64,000 nucleotides of DNA from Terriglobia bacterium (GTDB taxonomy: Bacteria; Acidobacteriota; Terriglobia; Bryobacterales; Bryobacteraceae), in contig JAIQFL010000009.1 of the NCBI GenBank assembly GCA_020073365.1, positions 1-64,000 on the forward strand, read 5' to 3'. Below the pieces are notes generated by a model. It was given only the letters and a program-made list of their open reading frames with translations, did no database searches and was not told the DNA's origin. The translations under genes were made by a program, and so were the position numbers. Within the stretch, counting starts at the first letter, position 1. Each line of letters starts with the position of its first letter. Below, in pieces: positions 43,796-52,783 of this stretch.

Positions 43796-46700
43796 ATGAA
43801 GCTTGCTGGCGCACTGCTGTGGATTCCTCTCTCGGTATCCCTGGCCCAAATCCCCACGCCCGAGTCTGTGCTCGGCCATAAGCCCGGCGACGATTTCTAC
43901 CTTGCCAGCTACGACGAGTCGCTGGCGTACTTCCAGAAGCTGGCCCAAGCCACCAACAAGCTGAAACTCGTGCGCGTCGGCAAGACCACCCAGGGGCGCG
44001 ATTGGTACATCGCCGTCATCTCGGCCGCGGGCAATCTCTCGCAACTGGACAAATACAAGGACACCGCACGCAAGCTGGCCCTGGTCAAAGGGCTGACCGA
44101 AGCCCAGGCGCACGAACTGGCGCGCAGTGGCAAGGTGATCGTTCACATCGATGGCGGCCTGCATGCCACCGAGGTCGCTCCCGCACAGCACGCCATTCAG
44201 CTCGCCTACAACCTGGTAACCGCCACCGACCCCGCGACCGCCGCCATTCTCGACAACGTCATCCTCCTGCTGTGGTTCTCCATCAACCCCGACGGCCAGA
44301 ACATGGTGGTCAACTGGTACCGCGGCAATCTCGGCTCGCAGTACGAGGTCAGCAACATGCCGGGTCTCTATCAGGAGTACATCGGCCACGACAACAACCG
44401 CGACGGGTACATGAACAACATGCTCGAGTCTCAGGTCATCACACGCGCGGAGCTGGAGTACTTTCCACAGGTCTTCTACAACCAGCACCAGACGGCGCCC
44501 TTCCCGGCGCGCATCTGGATTCCACCGTTCGGCGATCCCGTCTCGTTGAATCCGCATCCCTTGATGTATCGCTGGGTGAACGTTTTCGGCGCGTCCATGG
44601 CCGCCTGGCTGGACGAGCACGACATGCCCGGCGCCATGCATCGCGGACGGTTTGACGACTGGTACCCCGGCTTCGTGGACCACGTGAACAACTTCCGCAA
44701 CACCGTCTCTTTCCTGACCGAGACGGCGCTCTACCGCTACGCCACGCCGCACTTCTACACCACCGACGACTTCCCGCGCGAAAGGCAGGATCTGCGCACC
44801 GAGGTCTTCTATTCGAGTCCGTGGACTGGCGGGTGGTGGCGGCTGGGAGACGCCGTGCGCTACAACATCGGCGCATCCATGGCGGTGTTGGATACCGCCG
44901 CCAAGAACCGCGAAGAGTTACTGTACGACCGCTACCGCGCGGGGCGCGACGTAATCGCGCGCTTCACCAAGGATCCTCCTTACGCCTACATCATTCCGCG
45001 CGAGCAGCGGGACCGGCCCACGGCCGCGATCCTGGTGGAGAAGCTGTTGATCGACGGGATCGAGGTGCACCAGGCGACCAAAGAATTCGCCGCCAACCGG
45101 TCCACCTATAAGGAGGGCGACTGGGTGGTGCTGATGGATCAGCCCTTCGCGGCGCTGGTGAAAGAGCTATTCGATGTTCAGAAGTACCCGGAATTGCCGC
45201 ATCCGCCCCCAATTACGGCCGCTGGCGGCAGGGGTGGTGGCACACCGGGCGGAGGCGGTGGCGCTCCGGGCGGAGGCGGAGGCGCTCCGGGTGGCGCCGG
45301 AGTTGCTCCCGCAGGCGGTGCTGGCGCCGGTGAGGGCGCTGCTCCCGGCGAAGGTGCTGCTCCGGGCGGCGGGGCTGGTGTCGCTCCTGCTGCTCCGGCG
45401 GGTGGTGCTGGCGCGGCCCAGGGCGCCGGCGGTGCTGGATCCGGCGGCCGTGGTCCAGGTGCAGGTGGCCGAGGCGGTGGTGGCGCGGGCGCCGCTCCTG
45501 CAGCCGGAGCTGGAGGCCGGGGCGGTGCAGCGGGTGGCGCGGCACCGGGCGCGGCAGCCGGCGCCCAGGCTCCACCGGCACAATTCCCCTACGACGTGAC
45601 CGGCTGGACTCTGCCGCTCCAGATGGGAGTGGAGGTGGTGGCCGTCGCGGAGCCGGTCGACGAGGCAACGCGGCGCACGCTGCGCAAGGTCGAACACGTC
45701 GATCCGATCCAGGGCAAAGTGGAAGGCTCGGGTCCGGTGTTCGCGTTCTCGCACAACTCCAATGCGGCCCTGCGCGTGGTGAACGACGTCCTGGCGTCCG
45801 GTGGAACCGTGAGCTTCGCGAAATCCGAGAGCACCATCTACGCCAAGGGGAATGTCGAATCGTTGCTTCAAAAGAGTGGCGTCAACGCCACTTCCCTCAA
45901 GGAAGCGCCGGAAGCGGCATGGCCCGTAAAGAAGCCGCGGGTGGGTCTCTACGAGCCCTGGGCAGGCAATATCGATGAAGGCTGGACGCGCTGGGTCTTC
46001 GAGCAGTTCCGTTTTCCCTTCACGCGGCTCCGCAATGCGGACGTCCAGTCCGGCCACCTGCGCGACCAGTTTGACGCCATCGTGTTTGCGGAATCCGGGA
46101 CGCGCCAGATCGTCGACGGCATGCGTTCGGGCACCGTGCCCGGCCAATACGCCGGCGGGATCGGCGAAGAGGGCACGCAGGCGCTCCGCGATTTCGTCAC
46201 CCAGGGCGGGACGCTGGTCACACTGGGCAACGCCAGCCTGTTTGCCATCGAGGAGTTCAACCTCCCGGTGACCAACGTGGTGGCCGGCCTGAGGCAGGAC
46301 CAGTTCTTCTGCTCCGGCTCGCTGCTGCGGGTGGAGATCAAGGAAGCCAATCACCCCGTGGTGGCGGGTCTCCCACTGAGCCTGCCGGTGATGTTCGAGC
46401 GCAATCCGGTATTCGATACCAAGACTGGCTTTCGCGGCAAGATCTTAGCCAGCTACATCAAGGACCGCACCCCTCTACTGAGCGGTTTCCTGCTGGGCGC
46501 GGATGTGATTCAAGGCAAGGCCGCGGCCATGGATGTCAACCTCGGGACCGGCCACATCATCCTGCTGGGCTTCCGGCCGCAGTGGCGCGGCCAGTCGCAC
46601 GGCACCTACAAGTTCCTCTTCAACGCGTTGTTTTACAACCCGTCCATGGCGCCCGAAGCGCCGGAGCGCGGGGGCCGCGGCGGTGGCGCTGGTAATGCAC

Positions 46701-47029
46701 AGCAGTCGGCATGGAGAAGAGAGGCGGAATCGGTGAAGGGCGAGCTGAGCAAGTTGCTGGATGCGAACCGCGCGTATTTCACGGCCCGCGGACCGAGTGC
46801 CGCGGAACGGGGCAAGCTGCTGGAGACGGCGCTCGATGCGTTCCAGCGCGACCGTCTCCCGCTGCTCGACGATCTGCGCGCGCAGGTGGAGGATGCCGCC
46901 GTGGCGCGGGGCGAGGCCGCCTACTCGGCGCAGTTGAAGAAGTTCGCGGTGGACCTTCGCACCAAGGACTTCAGCGCCTCCAAGCTGGAGGATTTGCTGG
47001 ATCAATATAAGTTGGCGGTGGTGCCATGA
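43796..47029 (+). CDS. Secreted M14-type carboxypeptidase-like protein with Gly/Ala-rich insert
   Basis: The 1,077-residue protein starts with a signal peptide (MKLAGALLWIPLSVSLAQ). The zinc-site pair is H123/E126 in HIDGGLHATEVAPAQ. The M14 carboxypeptidase core continues with FSINPDGQNMVVNWYRGN and NNRDGYMNNMLESQV. A region of about 120 residues (476-595) is almost only Gly, Ala, Pro and Arg (GGGRGGGG, GAGAGEGAAPGEGAAP types). The closely similar protein encoded next lacks it at the same position. A C-terminal domain follows (RVGLYEPWAGNIDEGWTRWV). The next gene overlaps by 4 bases (ATGA). Confidence 0.88.
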   Translation: MKLAGALLWIPLSVSLAQIPTPESVLGHKPGDDFYLASYDESLAYFQKLAQATNKLKLVRVGKTTQGRDWYIAVISAAGNLSQLDKYKDTARKLALVKGLTEAQAHELARSGKVIVHIDGGLHATEVAPAQHAIQLAYNLVTATDPATAAILDNVILLLWFSINPDGQNMVVNWYRGNLGSQYEVSNMPGLYQEYIGHDNNRDGYMNNMLESQVITRAELEYFPQVFYNQHQTAPFPARIWIPPFGDPVSLNPHPLMYRWVNVFGASMAAWLDEHDMPGAMHRGRFDDWYPGFVDHVNNFRNTVSFLTETALYRYATPHFYTTDDFPRERQDLRTEVFYSSPWTGGWWRLGDAVRYNIGASMAVLDTAAKNREELLYDRYRAGRDVIARFTKDPPYAYIIPREQRDRPTAAILVEKLLIDGIEVHQATKEFAANRSTYKEGDWVVLMDQPFAALVKELFDVQKYPELPHPPPITAAGGRGGGTPGGGGGAPGGGGGAPGGAGVAPAGGAGAGEGAAPGEGAAPGGGAGVAPAAPAGGAGAAQGAGGAGSGGRGPGAGGRGGGGAGAAPAAGAGGRGGAAGGAAPGAAAGAQAPPAQFPYDVTGWTLPLQMGVEVVAVAEPVDEATRRTLRKVEHVDPIQGKVEGSGPVFAFSHNSNAALRVVNDVLASGGTVSFAKSESTIYAKGNVESLLQKSGVNATSLKEAPEAAWPVKKPRVGLYEPWAGNIDEGWTRWVFEQFRFPFTRLRNADVQSGHLRDQFDAIVFAESGTRQIVDGMRSGTVPGQYAGGIGEEGTQALRDFVTQGGTLVTLGNASLFAIEEFNLPVTNVVAGLRQDQFFCSGSLLRVEIKEANHPVVAGLPLSLPVMFERNPVFDTKTGFRGKILASYIKDRTPLLSGFLLGADVIQGKAAAMDVNLGTGHIILLGFRPQWRGQSHGTYKFLFNALFYNPSMAPEAPERGGRGGGAGNAQQSAWRREAESVKGELSKLLDANRAYFTARGPSAAERGKLLETALDAFQRDRLPLLDDLRAQVEDAAVARGEAAYSAQLKKFAVDLRTKDFSASKLEDLLDQYKLAVVP

Positions 47030-49545
47030 CCGTGGAGCGGCCTTTCAGGCTGAAAGCCTCCTCCACATTACTCCTTCTCCTGCTCGCCTCAACCGCCTCG
47101 GCCCAGATCCCCACGCCCGAGTCCGTTCTCGGCCACAAGCCGGGTGACGATTTCTACCTGGCCACCTATGAGGACGCGCTCGGCTATTTCCACAAACTCG
47201 CCGCGGCCTCCAAGCGGATCAAGCTGGTGGAGGTCGGCAAGACCACCCAGGGGCGAGACTGGTTCATCGCGTTCATCTCCGACCCCGAGAACCTGGCGCA
47301 ACTCGACCATTACAAAGACGTCTCGCGGCGGCTCGGCGTGGCGCGCGGGATCTCCGAGGAGCAGGCCCGCACGCTGGCGCGCGAGACCAAGCCGATCATC
47401 CATATCGATGGCGGCCTGCATGCGAGCGAGGTGGCCAACCATCAGCACACGATTCAGCTCGGCCACGACCTGGTGGCCAGCGAAGAGCCCGCGTTCAAAG
47501 CCATTCGCCAGAACCTGATCGTCGAACTGTGGTTCTCCATCAACCCCGACGGCCAGAGCATCGTGGCCAACTGGTATCGCGAAAACGTCGGCTCGCCCTA
47601 CGAGGTTAGCCCCCTGCCTGTGCTCTATCAGGAGTACGTGGGCCACGACAACAACCGCGACGGCTACATGTTGAACATGCTCGAATCGCGGGTCATCACC
47701 AAGGCCACGCTGGACACCCAGCCGCTGGTGTTTTACACCCAGCATCAGACCGCGCCCTTCCCCGGACGCATCTACCTTCCCCCATTCGCCGATCCGATTT
47801 CGGGAAACATGCACCCGTTGATGTTGCGATGGCTCAACCTCATTGGCATGGCCATCGCGCAGCATCTCGACGATCATGGGCTCACCGGCTCGATGCACCA
47901 GGAGACCTTCGACGTCTGGTACCCCGGTTACATCGACAATATCGGCAACTTCCGCCATACCATCTCCTTCTTTACGGAGACCGCGCTCTACCGCTATGCG
48001 ACCCCGCACTTTTACACGGTGGACGAGTTCCCGGCAGTGCGGCAGGGCTTGGGCACGGAGATGCTGTATTCGAGCCCCTGGAAGGGCGGATGGTGGCGCC
48101 TGGCGGATGCCTGCCGCTATATGTACGAGGCGGACATGGCGGTGCTCAATCTGTCGTCGAAGTACCGCGAGCAGATGACCTACAACAAGTACCGGGCGGC
48201 GCGCGACACCATCGAGAAGTTCGAAAAAGAGCCTCCCTTCGCGTATGAGATTCCGCGCGAACAGCACGACGCACCCACCGCCGCCGCGCTGTTGGAGAAG
48301 CTGATGCTGCAAGGCATCGAGGTCCGGCAGTCGGCCAAGCCGGATGCCTGGGTGATCCCCATGGACCAGCCGTTTGCCGGCCTGGTGAAGGAGTTGTTCG
48401 AGCCGCAGGTCTATCCGGTCTTGTCGCAGCGTCCCTACGATGTCACCGGCTGGACCCTGCCGTACCAGATGGGCGTGGAAGTCCACGCGGTGACCACGCC
48501 ATTGACTAAGCAGTTCCGCGACTCCCTGCAGCCCATCAAGGAAATCCATGGGCTGGCCGCGCCCTTCAACCACAGCGCCAACGCCAGCTTCCGCGCCATC
48601 AACGAGATTCTGGCCGCCAAGGGCACGGTCTCGTTCACGGGCAATGAAATCAGCGCGTCGAATATCGATAAGGGCAAGTTGGATGCCATACTGGGGGAGA
48701 ACCGCCTGCGCGCCGCGGTTGTCAAGCAAGCCGTCAAAGAGGCCGCCGGCAAAGAGGCCCCCAAAGAGGCTGCCAAGGACTCCGGTAAAGAGGCCCCCAA
48801 AGAGGCCGCCAAAGACGCCGCCAAGCCGATTAAGGCCCTGCGGGTGGGACTGTACAGGCCCTGGGTGGCGAGCATCGATGAGGGCTGGACCCGCTGGATT
48901 CTGGAGCAGTACAAGTTTCCGTTCGCCAGCCTCTACAATGCCGACATTCGCGGCGGCCACTTGCGCGAGCGCTACGACGTGATCGTGATCCCAGATATTT
49001 CGGAGCGTCAGATCATTGACGGCCACCGGCCCGGGACGATTCCCGAGCGCTATGCCGGCGGTCTGGGCGAAGAGGGCGTCCAGGAGTTGCGCGATTTCGC
49101 GACCGATGGCGGTACCCTCATCACTTTCAACAACGCCTCCATGTTCGCGGTCAACCAGTTCAAGCTTCCGCTGGAGAACTCGCTGGCCGGGCTGCGCGCG
49201 GACCAGTTCTTCTGCTCCGGTTGCCTGGTGACCGTGCATGTGGAGGATGCCAAGAATGCGCTCACCGCCGGCCTGGCCGCGGACACCACCGTGATGTTCG
49301 AACGGGGCCCGGCGTTCGATACCAAGACCGGTTTCAAAGGCACCGTTCTGGCGCGTTATCCGCGCGAGCGTTCACCGCTCAGAAGCGGTTACCTGGCGGG
49401 TCCCGAGAGACTGGAGGGCAAGATTGCCGCTGTGTCTGTGGATTATGGCAAGGGCCACGTGATTCTGCTGGGCTTTAAACCGCAGTGGCGGGGTCAATCG
49501 CACGCCGCGTACAAGTTCTTCTTCAACGCGTTTTACGGAGAGTAG
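47026..49545 (+). CDS. Secreted M14-type carboxypeptidase-like paralogue
   Basis: The 839-residue protein is a tandem duplicate of the previous one: QIPTPESVLGHKPGDDFYLA is nearly identical in both. The zinc-site residues are H132/E135 (IDGGLHASEVANHQ). It starts within the previous stop (ATGA). At the position of the Gly/Ala-rich insert it reads VLSQRPYDVTGWTLPYQMGV with no insert. It has a different low-complexity insert, an Ala/Lys-rich KEAAGKEAPKEAAKDSGKEA near residue 575. Probable role: periplasmic or secreted peptide hydrolysis. Antisense ORF 47089-49239 is a shadow. Confidence 0.88.
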   Translation: MTVERPFRLKASSTLLLLLLASTASAQIPTPESVLGHKPGDDFYLATYEDALGYFHKLAAASKRIKLVEVGKTTQGRDWFIAFISDPENLAQLDHYKDVSRRLGVARGISEEQARTLARETKPIIHIDGGLHASEVANHQHTIQLGHDLVASEEPAFKAIRQNLIVELWFSINPDGQSIVANWYRENVGSPYEVSPLPVLYQEYVGHDNNRDGYMLNMLESRVITKATLDTQPLVFYTQHQTAPFPGRIYLPPFADPISGNMHPLMLRWLNLIGMAIAQHLDDHGLTGSMHQETFDVWYPGYIDNIGNFRHTISFFTETALYRYATPHFYTVDEFPAVRQGLGTEMLYSSPWKGGWWRLADACRYMYEADMAVLNLSSKYREQMTYNKYRAARDTIEKFEKEPPFAYEIPREQHDAPTAAALLEKLMLQGIEVRQSAKPDAWVIPMDQPFAGLVKELFEPQVYPVLSQRPYDVTGWTLPYQMGVEVHAVTTPLTKQFRDSLQPIKEIHGLAAPFNHSANASFRAINEILAAKGTVSFTGNEISASNIDKGKLDAILGENRLRAAVVKQAVKEAAGKEAPKEAAKDSGKEAPKEAAKDAAKPIKALRVGLYRPWVASIDEGWTRWILEQYKFPFASLYNADIRGGHLRERYDVIVIPDISERQIIDGHRPGTIPERYAGGLGEEGVQELRDFATDGGTLITFNNASMFAVNQFKLPLENSLAGLRADQFFCSGCLVTVHVEDAKNALTAGLAADTTVMFERGPAFDTKTGFKGTVLARYPRERSPLRSGYLAGPERLEGKIAAVSVDYGKGHVILLGFKPQWRGQSHAAYKFFFNAFYGE

Positions 49546-49669
49546 GGCACGTCTTCGACAGTCCTCTGCACGTTGCGGGTCGGACCATGGGACCCCAATA
49601 GTTCGTTTTCATACATCCCGATATCCCAGCGACTCATCGCCGTCAGGCCCGGTCCTTATCATTGATTCA

Positions 49670-51991
49670 GTGCCTGACACGGTCAAGTCCCGCAATCCGC
49701 CGGATCGGCGCATCAGTGCGGAGCCGCTCGGCGCCAGCGAAGAACGCTATCGAGCGCTGTTTGAGGCCACTCACGACGGTATTCTGATCGTCGACGGCGA
49801 CGGTAGATTCGTGGACGTCAATGAGAGCTTTTGCCGAATTCTGGGGGCGTCGCGCGAGCACCTGATCGGTACCCCGTTCATGGATTTCATCCCACCCGGC
49901 CGGTTGGCGGACACGGTGGACGCACTGGCCCGCCTGAAAGCGCCCCCCTCGATGCCCGTCGAATTCCCTCTCCGCGCGCTCGACGGCAGGCTCGTCGAGC
50001 TGGAGTGGAGCTCGTCGTCGCGGTATCTCCCCGGGCTGCATTTCTTTTCCTGCCGCGATATTACGGAGCGCAAGAGAGCCGAATGGGAATTGCTTAAGAG
50101 CGAGGCGCGTTACCGCGCGCTGGTCGAGGCGACCGCGCAGGTCGTCTGGACCGCGGACGGCTCAGGTCGAAGCGACGAGGCGAATCAGGCGTGGTGGAGT
50201 GAGCTCACCGGGCAATCCAGCGAGCAAAGCGAAGGATGGGGCTGGCTGGAAGCGGTGCACCCCGACGACCGCGAGCGCGTGAAGCAGACGTGGACCGCCG
50301 CCCTGGACACCAAGAGCATCCTGAGAACCGAGTACCGCGTCCGGTTGTGCCAGAGCGGTTATCGGCACTTTACGGTTCGCGGCGTTCCGGTCATGAACGC
50401 CGATGGATCGTTCCGCGAGTGGGTCGGCACGTTCACCGACGTTACCGAGCAAAAGTCGGCTGAGAACGCCATCGCCTTGAGCGCCGCGAAACTCAGGGCG
50501 TATTTCGAAACGGCCTCGCAGGGAATCGTCAGGGTCGACGAGCAGGGGCGCATCGAGGAACTCAACGCCAGGTTGCTCGAGCTCTGTGGCTATAGCCGGG
50601 AGGAGCTGATCGGAAAGGAAGTGACGATCCTGGTTCCGGAGGAGCTGCGCAAGACGTATGCCAGGTATATCGCCGGATTCTTCCGCACCCCCAAATCACG
50701 GCCCATGGGCGCCGGGCTGGAATTGACGGCCCGGCACAAGGACGGCCACGAGTTCCCGGTAGAGATGGGCCTGAGCTTTGTGCACACTCCCGAAGGAGTC
50801 CGCGCCCTCGCGTTCGTTTCGGACATCACCGAACGCAAACGTTCGGAGGCCGCGCTGCGCGAAAGCCAGAAACTGGAAAGTCTCGGCGTTCTGGCGGGGG
50901 GCATCGCGCACGACTTCAATAACCTGCTGGTGGGAATCATGGGGAATGCGAGCCTCCTGCAAACTTCGCCGCTGGCTCCCGCGCACCTGGAGACAGTCTC
51001 CGAGATCCTGAAGGCCAGCCAACGTGCCGCCGATCTGACGCGCCAGTTGCTGGCATATGCCGGCAAGGCCCGCTTCGATATGCGTCCCATGAATCTTTCC
51101 GCGCTGGTCAAAGAGATCAGTGCGCTGGTCCACGCATCCATACCGAAGACTGTGTACGTGCGGCTCGATCTGGATGAGAATGCGCAGTCGATTCAGGCCG
51201 ACGCCGGACAGATTCAGCAGGTAGTCATGAACCTGGTGATTAATGGCGCCGAAGCCATCCCGCCGGAAACGCCCGGCGTCGTGGTGGTGAGCACGCGTGA
51301 GCGGGAGATCGATGAGCCATACGCCCGCGCGCATTTCGGGGAGAACCAACTGGAGCCTGGCAGATACGTCAGCCTGGAAATCCAGGACACCGGAGTGGGC
51401 ATGGACGAGGCTACGCGGTTGCGCATCTTCGACCCTTTCTTCACCACCAAGTTCATGGGTCGAGGGCTGGGCCTCTCCGCGGTGTTGGGAATTGTCCGCG
51501 CGCATCGGGGCGCGCTGCGGGTGGAGAGCCGTCCGGGGGAGGGGAGCAGGTTCCAGATCGTGTTTCCGGCAATCCGCGCTGCCGCCCCGGAGCCGGAGCA
51601 GGCGGACTGGGACGAGGACCTGCGCGGCAGCGGTCTGATTCTGGTAGTGGACGATGAACCTACCATCCGCCGCACCGCCAAAATGGTCCTGGAGCGATAC
51701 GGGTACGAGGTGATGGTGGCCACGGACGGGCTGGCGGCAGTGGAGCTGTTCCAGCAAAAAGCGGACGAAATATCGCTGGTCCTGATGGACCTCACCATGC
51801 CCGAGATGGGTGGAGAAGAGACACTCCGCCGGTTGCAAAGCATCCGGCCCGACGTTCGGGTGATTCTGTCGAGCGGTTACAACGAAGCTGATGTCATTCA
51901 GAATTTCGTCGGCCAGAGATTGGCCGGTTTCATTCAGAAGCCTTACAATGTTCGCACCTTGGCCGGAAAGATCAAGGCGGCGATGAACTAA
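49670..51991 (+). CDS. Hybrid sensor histidine kinase with PAS domains and receiver
   Basis: The 773-residue protein has three PAS-type sensors (SEERYRALFEATHDGILIVD near 20, ALVEATAQVVWTADGSGRSD near 145, LRAYFETASQGIVRVDEQGR near 280). HisKA follows with H414 in LAGGIAHDFNNLL. The ATP-binding domain has QVVMNLVINGAEAIP and DTGVGMDEATRLRIFDPFFT with GRGLGLSAVLG. A C-terminal receiver (ILVVDDEPTIRRTAKMVLER) has D707 in LVLMD and K in IQKPYN. There is no membrane helix, so it is cytoplasmic. The start is the GTG at 49670. Confidence 0.93.
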   Translation: MPDTVKSRNPPDRRISAEPLGASEERYRALFEATHDGILIVDGDGRFVDVNESFCRILGASREHLIGTPFMDFIPPGRLADTVDALARLKAPPSMPVEFPLRALDGRLVELEWSSSSRYLPGLHFFSCRDITERKRAEWELLKSEARYRALVEATAQVVWTADGSGRSDEANQAWWSELTGQSSEQSEGWGWLEAVHPDDRERVKQTWTAALDTKSILRTEYRVRLCQSGYRHFTVRGVPVMNADGSFREWVGTFTDVTEQKSAENAIALSAAKLRAYFETASQGIVRVDEQGRIEELNARLLELCGYSREELIGKEVTILVPEELRKTYARYIAGFFRTPKSRPMGAGLELTARHKDGHEFPVEMGLSFVHTPEGVRALAFVSDITERKRSEAALRESQKLESLGVLAGGIAHDFNNLLVGIMGNASLLQTSPLAPAHLETVSEILKASQRAADLTRQLLAYAGKARFDMRPMNLSALVKEISALVHASIPKTVYVRLDLDENAQSIQADAGQIQQVVMNLVINGAEAIPPETPGVVVVSTREREIDEPYARAHFGENQLEPGRYVSLEIQDTGVGMDEATRLRIFDPFFTTKFMGRGLGLSAVLGIVRAHRGALRVESRPGEGSRFQIVFPAIRAAAPEPEQADWDEDLRGSGLILVVDDEPTIRRTAKMVLERYGYEVMVATDGLAAVELFQQKADEISLVLMDLTMPEMGGEETLRRLQSIRPDVRVILSSGYNEADVIQNFVGQRLAGFIQKPYNVRTLAGKIKAAMN

Positions 51992-52032
51992 GTGGCGAGA
52001 TCTGGCTATAATTATGGCTAGGGGAAGCATGC

Positions 52033-52260
52033 ATGCGTTTCGCCAGCGTCGTCGAAGTGAAGAACGGTCTCTCAGCGTACTTGGCGCGCGCGCGCAAGCG
52101 CCATGAGCCTCTCATCGTCACCCGTCACGGCAAGCCGTACGCCTTGATCCAGGCGATCACGGAACAGGACCTTGAGCGCCTGGAGTGGACCGGCCTGGCC
52201 ACGAGGCGTCTCAGCCAAGCGTGGGAAGGCGAGGACGATGGGCTCTACGACTATTTATGA
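52033..52260 (+). CDS. Phd/YefM-type antitoxin
   Basis: The 75-residue protein begins MRFASVVEVKNGLSAYLARA with a Phd/YefM-like N-terminus (DNA binding) and EPLIVTRHGKPYALIQAI. The acidic C-terminal tail (WEGEDDGLYDYL) is where such antitoxins hold the toxin. A start ATG at 52033 is preceded by GGGGAAGC. The toxin gene begins inside it, overlapping by 23 bases, so the two are co-translated. It is the only intact toxin-antitoxin pair in the window. Confidence 0.85.
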   Translation: MRFASVVEVKNGLSAYLARARKRHEPLIVTRHGKPYALIQAITEQDLERLEWTGLATRRLSQAWEGEDDGLYDYL

Positions 52261-52597
52261 GCGGGGCCATGTCGTCGTGGTGAATGTCCCATTCACCGGC
52301 CAAGGTGGCGCCAAGCGTCGGCCGGCCCTCGTACTCAGCGCGGACGCATTCCACTGCGCACTCCCCGATCTGATTGTCTGCCCGATCAGTAGCCAGCCGC
52401 GCTTCTACAACCGGCCTGGCGGCGGCGATCATCCGTTGCGACACTGGAAGAGCTTGGGCCTGCGCTATCCCAGCACGGCTCGGCTGTCGAATCTGATGGC
52501 GGTTGAGAAACGCCTCATCCAGCGTGCGTTGGCGCCGCTCCACGCGGATGATCTCGCCCTTATCGAGCAGGGCCTACGTGAGGTCTTCGGTCTTTGA
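52238..52597 (+). CDS. MazF/PemK-type toxin
   Basis: The 119-residue protein starts at an ATG at 52238; the listed start 52172 is inside the antitoxin. MazF/PemK features are ERGHVVVVNVPFTGQGGAKR and RPALVLSADAFHCALPDLIV, then VCPISSQPRF. These toxins cut mRNA at short sequences, and the partner antitoxin is directly upstream. The IS1380 relic begins 20 bases after its stop. Confidence 0.88.
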   Translation: MGSTTIYERGHVVVVNVPFTGQGGAKRRPALVLSADAFHCALPDLIVCPISSQPRFYNRPGGGDHPLRHWKSLGLRYPSTARLSNLMAVEKRLIQRALAPLHADDLALIEQGLREVFGL

Positions 52598-52611
52598 ACC
52601 GCCTTTGCGGC

Positions 52612-52719
52612 CGGTTCGCCCAGTCGGCGCCAAAGGTCCCCCCGGGTGTAGGCCATCACACTTAAAAACAGCCCCACCTCGCCGGAGCAGAATCGGTGGC
52701 AGCTCAGCCGCAGCATCAC
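52612..52719 (-). pseudogene. IS1380-type transposase C-terminal relic
   Basis: The minus frame reads RLSCHRFCSGEVGLFLSVMA, then YTRGDLWRRLGEPAA, close to the end of IS1380-family transposases where NEVRL.L..IAYNLGNLWRRL is conserved. Only about 35 residues remain. It lies between the toxin gene and the BNR gene. Family naming rests on this motif alone. Confidence 0.55.
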
Positions 52720-52783
52720 CGCTTGCAGGTGGAAACCCAGTCAAATCATGCTGTGCGATCCTGTAGGGCGAAGGAGGCTTTTC

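Noticed and set aside
47089-49239. 716-codon minus-strand ORF opposite the second M14 gene
   Set aside because: Exact antisense of a strong gene; composition (His/Gly/Arg-rich, no motifs) is typical of a GC-rich shadow frame.
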